From positions 105,773 to 169,772 of the forward strand of contig NZ_FNFN01000011.1 of NCBI RefSeq assembly GCF_900101045.1: a stretch of 64,000 nt of DNA. The letters run 5' to 3'. This document shows, in pieces, positions 7,479-15,759 of the stretch; position 1 is the stretch's first letter, and every line of letters starts with the position of its first letter. The DNA comes from Nocardioides sp. YR527 (GTDB lineage: Bacteria > Actinomycetota > Actinomycetes > Propionibacteriales > Nocardioidaceae). Position numbers and translations under genes: made by a program. Below the pieces are notes generated by a model that saw only the letters and a program-made list of their open reading frames with translations, made no database searches and was not told the DNA's origin.

Positions 7479-8798
7479 GTGCGTGTCATCGTCGTCGGAG
7501 CAGGGATCGCCGGGCTGACCGCGGCCCGCGATCTGTCCCTGAAGGGGCACCGGGTCACGGTGCTGGAGGCCTCGGACCGGGTCGGAGGAAAGATCCGCGG
7601 GGAGTCGGTGGCCGGGCAGGTCGTCGACGTCGGGGCCGAGGCGATGCTCAACCGACGGCCCGAGGGCGTCTCGCTGGCCAGGGAGATCGGCCTCGACGTC
7701 GTACACCCCACTGGCGCGAAGTCCTCGATCTGGTCGCGTGGCGCGCTGCGGCCGATTCCGCGCTCGATCATGGGCGTACCTCTCGACCTGGCCGCGCTCG
7801 AGTCGGCCGGTCTCCTCTCCGAGGAGACCCTGGAGGTCGTACGCCGCGAGCCCACGCTCCCACCTGCGAAGACGGACGAGGACATCTCGGTCGGTGACTT
7901 CATCGCCTCCCGGTTCGGGGACGAGACGGCCGATCGGCTGGCGGATCCGCTGCTGGCCGGGGTCTACGCCGGTCATGCCCGCCGGATCTCGGTGAAGGCG
8001 GCCGCCCCGCAGCTGTTCATGCTCGCCGAGAAGGGGTCGCTGCTCGAGGCCGCCGCGGCGCTGCCGAGCTCGGACGTCCCGGTCTTCGCCGGGATCGAGG
8101 GCGGGATGTCGCGGTTGCCCGAGACCCTCGCCGAGGGTCTGGACATCCGGTTCGACACCCCCGTCGACACCGTCACCAGGACCCCGCAGGGCTTCTTGGT
8201 CGAGCACAGTCTGATCGAGACCGGTGGCGAGGTCGAGGCGGCCGACGCCGTCGTGGTCGCGACCCCCGCTCCGGTCGCCGCCAGGCTGCTCCGCTCGACC
8301 GCCCCGTCGGTCGCACGCGAGCTGTCCGGGATCGAGACCGCGAGCGTCGCGGTGGTGACCTTCGCCTTCCCCGACCTTCCCGCCGAGCTGCACGACAAGT
8401 CCGGATTCCTGGTCCCGCCGGTCGAGGAGTGCGCGATCAAGGCCTCCACGTTCTCCTTCGCGAAGTGGGCCTGGGTGGGGGAGCGCGGCACCTACCTGCG
8501 TACCTCCATCGGACGCCACGGCGAGCCGCCCTGGGACGACGACGACCGTCTGGTCGCCGACTCCCTGGCTGCCCTGGCCGAGATCGCCGGGATCACCGCG
8601 ACGCCGACCGACGTACACGTCCAGCGCTGGACCGATGCGCTCCCGCAGTATCCCGTCGGCCACCTCGACCGGGTCGCCCGGATCCGGCAAGGACTCCGCG
8701 GCGTGCCCGGACTCGCCCTCGCCGGGGCCTCCTACGACGGCGTCGGGATCCCGGCCACGATCGCCTCGGCGCACCGCGCCGCCGCGGACATCGGCTGA
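7479..8798 (+). CDS. cgoX: Protoporphyrinogen/coproporphyrinogen III oxidase (HemY/CgoX)
   Basis: This 439-residue FAD-dependent oxidase starts at GTG with the dinucleotide-binding motif VIVVGAGIAGLTAARDL and ends with the FAD-contacting GLALAGASYDGVGIPATIAS typical of HemY/HemG. Length and motifs fit the actinobacterial enzyme, which in these monoderm bacteria oxidises coproporphyrinogen III to coproporphyrin III. ChdC/HemQ, acting later in the same pathway, is encoded at 12771, supporting the coproporphyrin-dependent route. Between them lies a four-gene WXG100-like module. No hemE is visible in the window. Confidence 0.88.
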   Translation: MRVIVVGAGIAGLTAARDLSLKGHRVTVLEASDRVGGKIRGESVAGQVVDVGAEAMLNRRPEGVSLAREIGLDVVHPTGAKSSIWSRGALRPIPRSIMGVPLDLAALESAGLLSEETLEVVRREPTLPPAKTDEDISVGDFIASRFGDETADRLADPLLAGVYAGHARRISVKAAAPQLFMLAEKGSLLEAAAALPSSDVPVFAGIEGGMSRLPETLAEGLDIRFDTPVDTVTRTPQGFLVEHSLIETGGEVEAADAVVVATPAPVAARLLRSTAPSVARELSGIETASVAVVTFAFPDLPAELHDKSGFLVPPVEECAIKASTFSFAKWAWVGERGTYLRTSIGRHGEPPWDDDDRLVADSLAALAEIAGITATPTDVHVQRWTDALPQYPVGHLDRVARIRQGLRGVPGLALAGASYDGVGIPATIASAHRAAADIG

Positions 8799-8802
8799 AA
8801 GC

Positions 8803-9438
8803 TCAGGCCGGCACCCACCGCAGCGTCGAGACACAGACGTCGAGAGCCAGCTTCCAGGCCAGGAACTTCTCGTCGGTCGCCGTCATGTCCAGCGGCCGGG
8901 CGATCGTCGCGGTCAGCTGAAGCCCCCGACGCCGCTTCGAGCCGGGGACGGGGGTCATGTAGACGATCGTCGTCGCGACCACGGGCTCGTCGCCATCGGC
9001 GGTCTTGGTCGACTCGCGCTCGTACCTGATGAACCGCTTGTCGCCGAACAGCGGCTTGGCGCCATGGTCCCGGATGATCGCGGCGACGTGGGTGTCGAGG
9101 GTCCCGCCGCTGCCGGCGTGGAACGTCGTCGCGACGATCGCGCCGGGAATGATGGCGAGGCTGTCGGTCTCGGCGGTGGCGGCGAAGTAGGCCTTGACCT
9201 GCTGCTGCTTCATGAGCGCGTACGCCTGGTCGAGCTGCGCACGCATGGAGGCGTGGAGCTCGGGCCGGTTGATGCTCATGAAGCGCTTCTTCAGTGCCGC
9301 GTCCATCGCGGCCCGGTCCGCCTCGTCCGGGGAGTGTCGTTCCCAGCCGGGGAGGAGCTTCAGCTCGAACTCCGGCTCCTTGGTGCCGCCGAGCAGCTCG
9401 CGTAGCGAGGACTGCGGGTCGGGTGCTGCCTCAGACAA
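8803..9438 (-). CDS. Uncharacterised protein of the WXG100-like module (211 aa)
   Basis: I do not recognise a family. The TTG at 9438 was chosen because GGAGGA lies 8 bp upstream and the start overlaps the previous gene's stop; the longer frame reads back into that gene. The 211-residue protein has no signal peptide or membrane segment. The middle (AYFAATAETDSLAIIPGAIV then THVAAIIRDHG) and end look beta-rich. It is the last gene of a four-gene minus-strand unit headed by a WXG100-like protein, so it may be a chaperone, immunity protein or secreted partner. Its stop is 4 bp from the cgoX stop, in convergent orientation. Confidence 0.6.
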   Translation of the reverse strand: MSEAAPDPQSSLRELLGGTKEPEFELKLLPGWERHSPDEADRAAMDAALKKRFMSINRPELHASMRAQLDQAYALMKQQQVKAYFAATAETDSLAIIPGAIVATTFHAGSGGTLDTHVAAIIRDHGAKPLFGDKRFIRYERESTKTADGDEPVVATTIVYMTPVPGSKRRRGLQLTATIARPLDMTATDEKFLAWKLALDVCVSTLRWVPA

Positions 9439-10075
9439 AGGACGAGTCCTCCCAGACGTCGAACGGGTCGCTCGGCATGCCGGGGACCGGCTCTGCCGAG
9501 AACGGGGTGCCATCGGGGCGTACGACCTCGAGCTCGGCGAGGAAGAGCGGCATGTCCGCGATGGTGAGACCGAAGATCGCGGGTGCGCCTGCCTCGACCA
9601 CGACCATCACGCTGATCTCCTGCGTCGAGAAGACGAAGATGCCGGTGAGGAACTCGACGGTCTCACCGTCGATCTCTCCGGTCCTGGACGCGAGACATCT
9701 CAGTCCGGGACCGAGAGCGGCCCCGGCGTACTCGTCGACGTCGAAGCCCTGCTGCCGCCACTCCTCGGGCGAGGTCGGCTCGCCGCCCCCGAGTACGACC
9801 CGAACCCGGCTGACGACGGGCGCGGGCAGCGGCCAGTGGAGCATCGAGGCCAGCGTCCCGGGGTGGAGGTCGCCGGCGAGGTGGTGGGCGAGCAGGGCCC
9901 GCGCGTCGGGGTCGACCTCGTCGGTCCACTCGCCGTCCCAGGTGTCGCGGAGCGAGGCGAGCACGTCCTCGACCCACCTCTCCGCACCCGCGCCGTCGAG
10001 CTCACCCGCGTTCGGGACCCAGATCCATCGCTCCGACGGCTGGGCGATCTCAGCTTGCCATGTCTCCGGCATCAT
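9431..10075 (-). CDS. Uncharacterised protein of the WXG100-like module (214 aa)
   Basis: This acidic 214-residue protein has no recognised family, signal peptide or membrane helix. It begins MMPETWQAEI; the ATG at 10075 overlaps the stop of the 402-residue gene (ATGA) and its own end overlaps the next start, so the three genes are translationally coupled. The C-terminal half (GIFVFSTQEISVMVVVEAG, IFGLTIADMPLFLAELEVV) is predicted beta-rich, loosely like the same part of the next protein, so the two may be related. Plausible roles are immunity or export-chaperone functions; this is inference from position only. Confidence 0.6.
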   Translation of the reverse strand: MMPETWQAEIAQPSERWIWVPNAGELDGAGAERWVEDVLASLRDTWDGEWTDEVDPDARALLAHHLAGDLHPGTLASMLHWPLPAPVVSRVRVVLGGGEPTSPEEWRQQGFDVDEYAGAALGPGLRCLASRTGEIDGETVEFLTGIFVFSTQEISVMVVVEAGAPAIFGLTIADMPLFLAELEVVRPDGTPFSAEPVPGMPSDPFDVWEDSSFV

Positions 10076-11280
10076 CCCTCCGAGGGCTGTGCGCTCTGCT
10101 GGTCATTGGTGCGCCGCTCGTTCAGCGACTGGCTCGTCGAGGTGGTGCCGTACCACTCGCCTGCCCACTTCCCCAGGCCGCTGAGCCCGTCGAAGCCGGC
10201 CCCGATCTTCTGGCCCCAGGTCCCTGTGCGTATCCCCCCGTAGATGGCCATCCCGGTAGCGATGTCGGAGCCGCTCATGATGCCCACGGGAATGTCCTTG
10301 GGGGGCTTGAACGGGTTGGCCATCCAAGCGGCCCTGGTCCGGGGGACCTCCCTGAACCCGGTGGAGATGGAGAGTGCGGTCTTGAACTTGGCGCCGAACG
10401 TGACGTTCACGGGAGGTGGGTTCAGCGGCGCCGCTCGTTTCAGAGCAAAGTTTCCGAAGCCTCGTCCGGCCGCGCCGGCAGTCTTTCCTCCGGAGGCGGC
10501 GCCCTTCCCCAGCTGGCCCCAGGCCTTTCCGATCTGACCGAGCTTTCCGAAGGGGAGCACCGCGAGAACCGCCAAGAGCACGTCCGTCACCTCGCATTTG
10601 CCCGCTGAGGCCTGGACGATCTTGCCGATCAGCACCAAGGCGCCGAGGGCGAATCCGATGACGGCGACGATGCCACCGAGGAAGAGCCCGGCGATCATGA
10701 AGACCATCGCGATCGCCTCGAGGATGTTGATCAGGAAGCCGAAGATCTCCCAGAAGCCGTCCTTGATGCTGCCGGCCATCTCGTTGCCGATGCCGTTGAC
10801 CGCGAGGTCATAGGCGTCTTCCCAGGTGTCGTACTCGGCGTCCCAGGTTTCCGCGTCGTCCTGCCATTCGTCGTACGCGGCCTTCTTGGCCTGCCCCTCG
10901 TCATCGTCCGCTTCGCGGTCCCCCGGAAGCCCCTCATAGGTGGTCCACTTGTCCGTGCAGGACTCGACCAACGGTCCCATCTTGGCTTGCTGTTCCCCGA
11001 GGCTCGTGCCGTACGCAGCGATGAGCGGCCCCACGGGCGTGTAGAGCTCGCTGGCCTCCCGCAACGTCTCGTAGGAGGACCCGATCTTGTCCTGAAGCTC
11101 GGCGACTGCCTTGCCCTGCATCTGGCCCTCGGCCAGTTCGCCGGTGGCGACCTGCTCGAGGACGTTGGCCGCCTCGGACATCTGCTCACCGAGCTCTTCG
11201 ATCTTGTTCCCGCGCGCGACGATCACCGCCGAGTCGCCGGTGAGAGGTTGGATCTCCCGACCCTTGGGTGACTGATCCAT
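10072..11280 (-). CDS. Putative type VII-secreted effector with helical N-terminus and membrane-spanning middle
   Basis: This 402-residue protein begins MDQSPKGREIQPLTGDSAVI. Residues 20-160 are mostly charged helix, as in WXG/LXG-type secretion domains. Residues 180-245 are strongly hydrophobic (FLINILEAIAMVFMIAGLFL, AVIGFALGALVLIGKIV). The last 150 residues are Gly/Pro-rich with no toxin motif that I recognise. The ATG has GGAGTGAG 5 bp upstream and lies 16 bp after the WXG100-like gene, the classic layout of an Esx-like partner followed by its larger cargo. It may be a pore-forming or polymorphic effector; no catalytic residues can be named. Confidence 0.6.
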   Translation of the reverse strand: MDQSPKGREIQPLTGDSAVIVARGNKIEELGEQMSEAANVLEQVATGELAEGQMQGKAVAELQDKIGSSYETLREASELYTPVGPLIAAYGTSLGEQQAKMGPLVESCTDKWTTYEGLPGDREADDDEGQAKKAAYDEWQDDAETWDAEYDTWEDAYDLAVNGIGNEMAGSIKDGFWEIFGFLINILEAIAMVFMIAGLFLGGIVAVIGFALGALVLIGKIVQASAGKCEVTDVLLAVLAVLPFGKLGQIGKAWGQLGKGAASGGKTAGAAGRGFGNFALKRAAPLNPPPVNVTFGAKFKTALSISTGFREVPRTRAAWMANPFKPPKDIPVGIMSGSDIATGMAIYGGIRTGTWGQKIGAGFDGLSGLGKWAGEWYGTTSTSQSLNERRTNDQQSAQPSEG

Positions 11281-11296
11281 GACTCACTCCATCCGT

Positions 11297-11593
11297 CTAT
11301 TTCTGCTGGAACAGGAGAGCCGTCTCGCTGTCCCAGTTCTGGAATCCCTCGACGACGCCTTTGATGTGGTCCCGCACGTCGGAGAGCTCGTCCTTGAGGT
11401 CGTTGCGCTTCATGTCCCAGCGCTGCTCGAAGTCGTCGGCCTGGCCGCGCAGATCGCCGCGGCGGAACGGGTTGCCGATGGCGCCTTCGAGAGCGTCGGA
11501 GTTGCCGACCGCGTGGTCGAACTCGTCGATGATCGAGTCCAGCTTCTTGACCGTCTGATCAAGGGTCTCGATCTTGATGGAGACGTCTGCCAT
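11297..11593 (-). CDS. WXG100-like (ESX family) small helical protein
   Basis: This 98-residue all-helical protein starts MADVSIKIETLDQTVKKLDS and ends WDSETALLFQQK. Its size, the heptad-rich helices and the central turn region (GNPFRRGDLRGQADDFEQRW) fit the WXG100/Esx group, although the exact W-x-G is replaced. The ATG at 11593 was chosen because residues upstream in the open frame are not protein-like and lie in the AT-richer promoter region. It heads a minus-strand unit and is probably co-secreted with the 402-residue protein downstream. No ESX ATPase (EccC) is in the window, so secretion would depend on a system elsewhere. Confidence 0.65.
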   Translation of the reverse strand: MADVSIKIETLDQTVKKLDSIIDEFDHAVGNSDALEGAIGNPFRRGDLRGQADDFEQRWDMKRNDLKDELSDVRDHIKGVVEGFQNWDSETALLFQQK

Positions 11594-11791
11594 GTCACCA
11601 CGCCTTTCCGGTGTGCACAGGGCTCGCCGAGGAAACGCGAAAGCGCTCTCAGCCGCAGGCGAATTGGGGGGATCGAGGTGACGTACAACCCGAGACAACC
11701 TGGCGACGGACACCCGAGTGGAACGTTACAACACGGCCCAACGCGGAGGGTTAACAAACTCCCAATCGAACGTAGAAAACTGCTGATGATC
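11594..11791 (-). promoter_or_regulatory. AT-richer gap upstream of the WXG100-like unit
   Basis: This 198-bp gap between two minus-strand genes is noticeably AT-richer than its surroundings, especially 11745-11790 (GGTTAACAAACTCCCAATCG). It is the only reasonable promoter region for the module at 8803-11593. I could not assign clear -35 and -10 boxes. Confidence 0.35.
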
Positions 11792-12712
11792 TCACCGCAG
11801 GAATGCGACGATCCCGGCGAGAGCCTCAGGTGCGACCGGGGCGACTCCGGGGAGCGACATGAACCCGTGGAACGCGGTGTCGTAGTCCACGAGCGAGACC
11901 GGTGTCCCGGCGGCACGGAGGACTTCGGCGTACCGGGTGCCGTGGTCGCGGATCGGGTCGTGCAGCGCGGTGATGATGTGGGCCGGCGGCAGGTCGGCGT
12001 GGGACGTGGCACGCAGGGGTGAGGCCTGCCAGGACTCGTCCCCGTAGCGATCGCCCATGTAGAGGTGGCCGAAGGTGCTCATCTGCGTCGAGGTGAGCAC
12101 CGGCCCGTTGGCGTTGGCCGCCTCGGAGGGGAACTTCTCGTACATCTCCACCGCCGGGTAGATCAGGACCTGAGCCCGCACCGCCGGTCCGCCCGCATCA
12201 CGAGCCATCAAGGACACCACCGCCGCCAGGTTGCCGCCGGCGCTGTCGCCCATCACCGCGATCCGAGTCGGGTCCCCGCCCAGGTCGGCGGCGTTCTTCG
12301 AGACCCATTCCAACGCGGCCCAGGCGTCCTCGACGGCAGCCGGGAACGGATGCTCGGGCGCCAGCCGGTAGGACGGGGCGACCACGATCGACCCGGTCTC
12401 CGCGGCCACGTGCGAGGAGACCCACGCGCTCTGCTCCGGGGTCCCCAGACACCAGCCGCCGCCGTGGTAGTTGATGACGACCGGCGCGGCCTCGCCGACG
12501 CGATGAGGCGTGTAGATCGCGAACCGGCGGCCGTCGACGTACGTCTCCTTGATCTCGACGTCCGCAGGACGGCCGAACAGGAACCCGCTGACCGGCCCGG
12601 TGCGGAGCCCCTCGCGCTGGGCGCGCAGGGCGATCATCTCCTCGGCGTTCAGCGGGGTCTTGACCAGGCGCTCCTGGAGGAAGGCGAAGATGCGGGTACG
12701 CAGCGGCAGCAT
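11792..12712 (-). CDS. Alpha/beta hydrolase, hormone-sensitive-lipase type (esterase/lipase family IV)
   Basis: This 306-residue protein shows the oxyanion-hole motif NYHGGGWCLG near residue 85, the nucleophile elbow VMGDSAGGNLAA (Ser) near 158, the catalytic-acid region ITALHDPIRDHG near 250 and the His in YDTAFHGFMS near 282. These define family IV esterases acting on short acyl esters. The ATG at 12712 was chosen because longer starts would run into the divergent chdC promoter; a GTG three codons upstream is possible. The physiological substrate is unknown. It sits between the WXG100-like module and chdC. Confidence 0.85.
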   Translation of the reverse strand: MLPLRTRIFAFLQERLVKTPLNAEEMIALRAQREGLRTGPVSGFLFGRPADVEIKETYVDGRRFAIYTPHRVGEAAPVVINYHGGGWCLGTPEQSAWVSSHVAAETGSIVVAPSYRLAPEHPFPAAVEDAWAALEWVSKNAADLGGDPTRIAVMGDSAGGNLAAVVSLMARDAGGPAVRAQVLIYPAVEMYEKFPSEAANANGPVLTSTQMSTFGHLYMGDRYGDESWQASPLRATSHADLPPAHIITALHDPIRDHGTRYAEVLRAAGTPVSLVDYDTAFHGFMSLPGVAPVAPEALAGIVAFLR

Positions 12713-12770
12713 GGCGCTCACGATAGAGCCCGAGAGGGCGCGGTGACCGGCGGTAGCGCAAAATGGGGGC

Positions 12771-13490
12771 ATGACCGACCCCCAGGCCGACATCAAGTCC
12801 AACGCAGCCAAGATCAACGAGCTCAACGCGACCCTTCGCTACACGATGTGGTCGGTCTTCTCCCTCGAGGAGACCCTCGGCGACGCCGACCGCAAGGCCG
12901 AGGCGGTCGAGGTCGAGGAGCTCTTCGCCGCCTTCGCCGGCGAGGACATCGTGGTGCGTGGCACCTATGACGTGGCCGGCCTGCGCGCCGACGCCGACGT
13001 GATGTTCTGGCTGCACGCGGACTCCTCCGACAAGCTCCAGTCGGCCTATCACCGCCTGCGCCGCACCGCCTTCGGCGGCCGGCTCGTCCCGGTCTGGTCG
13101 CAGATGGCGCTGCACCGCCCCGCCGAGTTCAACCGGAGCCACCTGCCGGCGTTCCTCGCCGACGAGCGCACCCACGACTACGTCGCGGTCTACCCGTTCA
13201 TCCGCTCCTACGAGTGGTATCTCCTCGATGACAAGGAGCGCCGCCGCCTCCTGGCCGAGCACGGCCAGATGGCGCGCGACTACCCCGACGTGCGGGCCAA
13301 CACCGTCCCGTCCTTCGCCCTCGGTGACTACGAGTGGATGCTGGCCTTCGAGGCCGACGACCTCTCCCGCATCGTCGACCTGATGCGCCACCTCCGCGGC
13401 TCCGAGACCCGTCGTCACGTACGCGAGGAGGTGCCGTTCTACACCGGCGCCCGCGTCGAGATCGGCGATCTCCTGGACCGCCTCCCCTGA
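12771..13490 (+). CDS. chdC: Coproheme decarboxylase ChdC (HemQ, chlorite dismutase family)
   Basis: This 239-residue protein has the actinobacterial ChdC/HemQ pattern: NATLRYTMWSVFSLEETLG near residue 19, VRGTYDVAGLRADADVMFWL near 62, YPFIRSYEWYLL near 142 containing the tyrosines of the catalytic region, and DYEWMLAFEADDLSRIVDLM then LRGSETRRHVREEVPFYTG. The enzyme converts coproheme III to haem b, the last step of the coproporphyrin-dependent pathway, and fits the cgoX gene at 7479. In related genomes these genes usually sit closer together. Here they are separated by the WXG100-like module and an esterase. Confidence 0.93.
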   Translation: MTDPQADIKSNAAKINELNATLRYTMWSVFSLEETLGDADRKAEAVEVEELFAAFAGEDIVVRGTYDVAGLRADADVMFWLHADSSDKLQSAYHRLRRTAFGGRLVPVWSQMALHRPAEFNRSHLPAFLADERTHDYVAVYPFIRSYEWYLLDDKERRRLLAEHGQMARDYPDVRANTVPSFALGDYEWMLAFEADDLSRIVDLMRHLRGSETRRHVREEVPFYTGARVEIGDLLDRLP

Positions 13491-13646
13491 GGCGTTCCTG
13501 ATCGGCCGGATCGTCTCGGAAATTCCCTGTCCGGCCATGGTGAGTCTCCACTAATCTCATCCGTCGCGGTGGCTCCTGCTCGGGTTCGTGTGCCGATCCC
13601 GTCATGGGCTTCTGACATGTCCGCACGAGGATGGGAGGGCTGAGAC

Positions 13647-14360
13647 GTGGGGATGACCATCCCTGGGGAGCTGGATTTCGTACTCGACCTGCTCGGCTAC
13701 GAGTGGCCGAACGTCGACGAGGATGCGGTCCGCGATGCCGCGCAGCTGCTGCGCGGTCTGGAGTCGGACCTTCGCGGCACCCTCGACGACCTGGAGGCGC
13801 GGGTCAACGAGCTCGGTGACGGCGCCAAGGCCCAGTCGGTGAATGCGCTGATCAGGGCCTGGACCGACAACCGCACGGCCAACATGGACGCGGTGCTCGA
13901 CGCGCTGCCCGAAGTCGCGACGGGGATCGACGTCCTTGCTGATGCGATCGTCGCGCTGAAGATGAAGGTGATCGCCGAGCTGACCATCACGGCGGCGCAG
14001 ATCGCGGCAGCGGCGGCGACCGCTGTGGTCACCGGTGGACTCAGCGTGATCGGCAACGCGGCGCTCATCGCCGCTCGGAAGAAGGCGCTCGACATCGCCA
14101 CCGACATCGCGATGGAAGAGGTGCTCGGCCAGGTCGCGAGCATGGTGATCGAGCCGCTGACCGGAACGATCACCGAGCTCGCCATGTCGATCGCCGAGGC
14201 TCCGATCGTGAGCGACGGAGAGGCGACCGCGGCGACCAAGCTCAGCTACGACCTGATGGAGCAGATCGCCACCGCGCTCTCCGACTGCGGCGCCGACCAG
14301 TACGACCTGTGCACGACGTTCGCCGCCGACGTGTCCGCCCTTCCCCTCTTCGCCTCGTAG
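13647..14360 (+). CDS. WXG100-like/CpnT-N-like secretion-carrier protein
   Basis: This 237-residue protein starts at GTG. The opening PGELDFVLDLLGYEWPNVDE resembles the N-terminal WXG-like domain of CpnT-type and other large actinobacterial toxins. A helical pair follows (residues 20-90), then an Ala-rich, moderately hydrophobic stretch (TAAQIAAAAATAVVTGGLSV) near residue 120. It ends 9 bp before the nuclease-toxin gene. In other genomes this domain is often fused to the toxin; here it is a separate gene. The secretion role is inferred from family and position. Confidence 0.65.
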   Translation: MGMTIPGELDFVLDLLGYEWPNVDEDAVRDAAQLLRGLESDLRGTLDDLEARVNELGDGAKAQSVNALIRAWTDNRTANMDAVLDALPEVATGIDVLADAIVALKMKVIAELTITAAQIAAAAATAVVTGGLSVIGNAALIAARKKALDIATDIAMEEVLGQVASMVIEPLTGTITELAMSIAEAPIVSDGEATAATKLSYDLMEQIATALSDCGADQYDLCTTFAADVSALPLFAS

Positions 14361-14369
14361 GAGACAGCT

Positions 14370-14963
14370 ATGGCCAAGCAGATCGGCGATGTCGCCAAGG
14401 AGGCCTTCGACAAGGCGGGCGAGGTCCTCACCGAGGTCGGGGACTCGCTCAAGAAGAACGCCGACGACGTCGCCGAAGACATCCGGAAGCAGGCGGATTC
14501 CCGTCGTGAGCTCGACGGCAGGCTGGGACCCGGAGAGTGGAAGCCCGTCAACCGGAACCACAAGTTCCTCCAGCAGAAGCTCGGTGCCGAGTTCGAGCGC
14601 CAGGTGACCGGCAAGGACGACGGGCTCGAATTCTGTCTTCGTGGGTCGATGGACAACGAGGTCAAGTTCGACGGAATTCTCGACGGAAAGCTGATCGAGA
14701 CCAAGCACGGCTACGGGAAGATGGTCGACTCCTGGGGATATCCCAACGGTGCCAAGGAAAAGGACTGGCTGGACCAAGCCCTCCGACAGGTTGACGCGGC
14801 TGGCGACACACCAGTCGAGTGGGTCTTCTCCAACAAAGAGGCAATGGAAGCGGCGCGGACCCTCTTCGAGGACTTCGATCTTCCTATTTCGGTGAGGCAT
14901 CAGGAGTTCGTCAACCCGCCCAGCGACTGGGACGGCTGGAATGCGCCGAAGAGTAATGGATAG
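14370..14963 (+). CDS. Tox-REase-5-like restriction-fold nuclease toxin
   Basis: This 197-residue protein has a helical, Lys/Asp-rich N-terminus (1-45) and a C-terminal domain matching the Tox-REase-5 pattern: EFERQVTGKDDGLEFCLRGS, then VKFDGILDGKLIETKHGYG carrying the PD-(D/E)xK-type Asp and E-x-K residues, then QALRQVDAAGDTPVEWVFSN and an AxxLF segment. The family comprises DNA-cleaving polymorphic toxins. The ATG has GGAGACAG upstream. The preceding WXG-like gene probably supplies the export signal and the next gene the immunity protein. Confidence in the fold is good; activity is inferred. Confidence 0.72.
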   Translation: MAKQIGDVAKEAFDKAGEVLTEVGDSLKKNADDVAEDIRKQADSRRELDGRLGPGEWKPVNRNHKFLQQKLGAEFERQVTGKDDGLEFCLRGSMDNEVKFDGILDGKLIETKHGYGKMVDSWGYPNGAKEKDWLDQALRQVDAAGDTPVEWVFSNKEAMEAARTLFEDFDLPISVRHQEFVNPPSDWDGWNAPKSNG

Positions 14964-15040
14964 GCCCCATTTCGCCACGATGGCGAGCGGGTGGGGTTCG
15001 AAGGTGCCGGCCGATACGAAGAGGGAGCGGTGATACGGTC

Positions 15041-15742
15041 ATGACCGTGGATGAAGAGCTGATCGCGCGAGGATTCTGGGGCCCACGCCAGGAGACCCCT
15101 GAGCGGGTCGCAGAGGAACTGAGTGCCTTCATCGCAGGCCTGGGCGAGGTCCTGGGCGAGAAGATCTCGTGGTCCTCACCCACGATGCCGGGAAAGCCCC
15201 TCGAAGACGGGGATAACGTCCTGAAAGCGATCTCCGACGCGTTTCGCGAGAATACCGACGCTCCGAATCTTGGAATCAGCCAAGCTTATCGAGGACGCGG
15301 GGATCGAGTCATGGTGGCTATCACCTTGATAGTCGGCGGATATACCGAGTCCGCAAAGGTGCGCAACAGCATCGTGGTGAAGTGGCGTGGTGCCGATATC
15401 GCGCAATTCGCCGGCCCGGTCCTTCGTCAGCTCGCCTCTGCCTGGGACCCGGACTGGGCCGCGGTCACCTCGAGGTCGCTCAACGAAGCGCTCGCCGAGG
15501 TGCAGCCTGTCGGAAAGCCGGGGCCGAAGCTCGGCTATCTGAACTACCTCTCGCAAGGGAGGGCGAAGGCCCTTCCCGGTGGCATGGACAAGCACCTCGA
15601 CGAGCTCGACAACGGTGGCGTCGTCATCGGGTCGGGCGAAGGCGACGGGTTCCTGTCCGTGGAGAAGGTCACCGAGTTCGCCAAGGTGCTTCGGCTGAGC
15701 GCCGCCTTCTCGCCGACGCCCGCCGATCGCAGCAAGCTCTGA
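15041..15742 (+). CDS. Imm52-like immunity protein
   Basis: This 233-residue soluble protein opens with ARGFWGPRQETPERVAEEL, matching the W-G-P-R-x-E start of Imm52 immunity proteins, known partners of Tox-REase-5 toxins. It then continues with a beta-rich core and an acidic C-terminal half. It follows the toxin by 77 bp, with its own GTGATACGGTC leader, so it could be expressed separately as expected for an antidote. Bases 14960-15400 are visibly less GC-rich than neighbours, consistent with recent transfer of the toxin-immunity pair. Confidence 0.68.
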   Translation: MTVDEELIARGFWGPRQETPERVAEELSAFIAGLGEVLGEKISWSSPTMPGKPLEDGDNVLKAISDAFRENTDAPNLGISQAYRGRGDRVMVAITLIVGGYTESAKVRNSIVVKWRGADIAQFAGPVLRQLASAWDPDWAAVTSRSLNEALAEVQPVGKPGPKLGYLNYLSQGRAKALPGGMDKHLDELDNGGVVIGSGEGDGFLSVEKVTEFAKVLRLSAAFSPTPADRSKL

Positions 15743-15759
15743 GCCGGCTCTGAGCCCGC

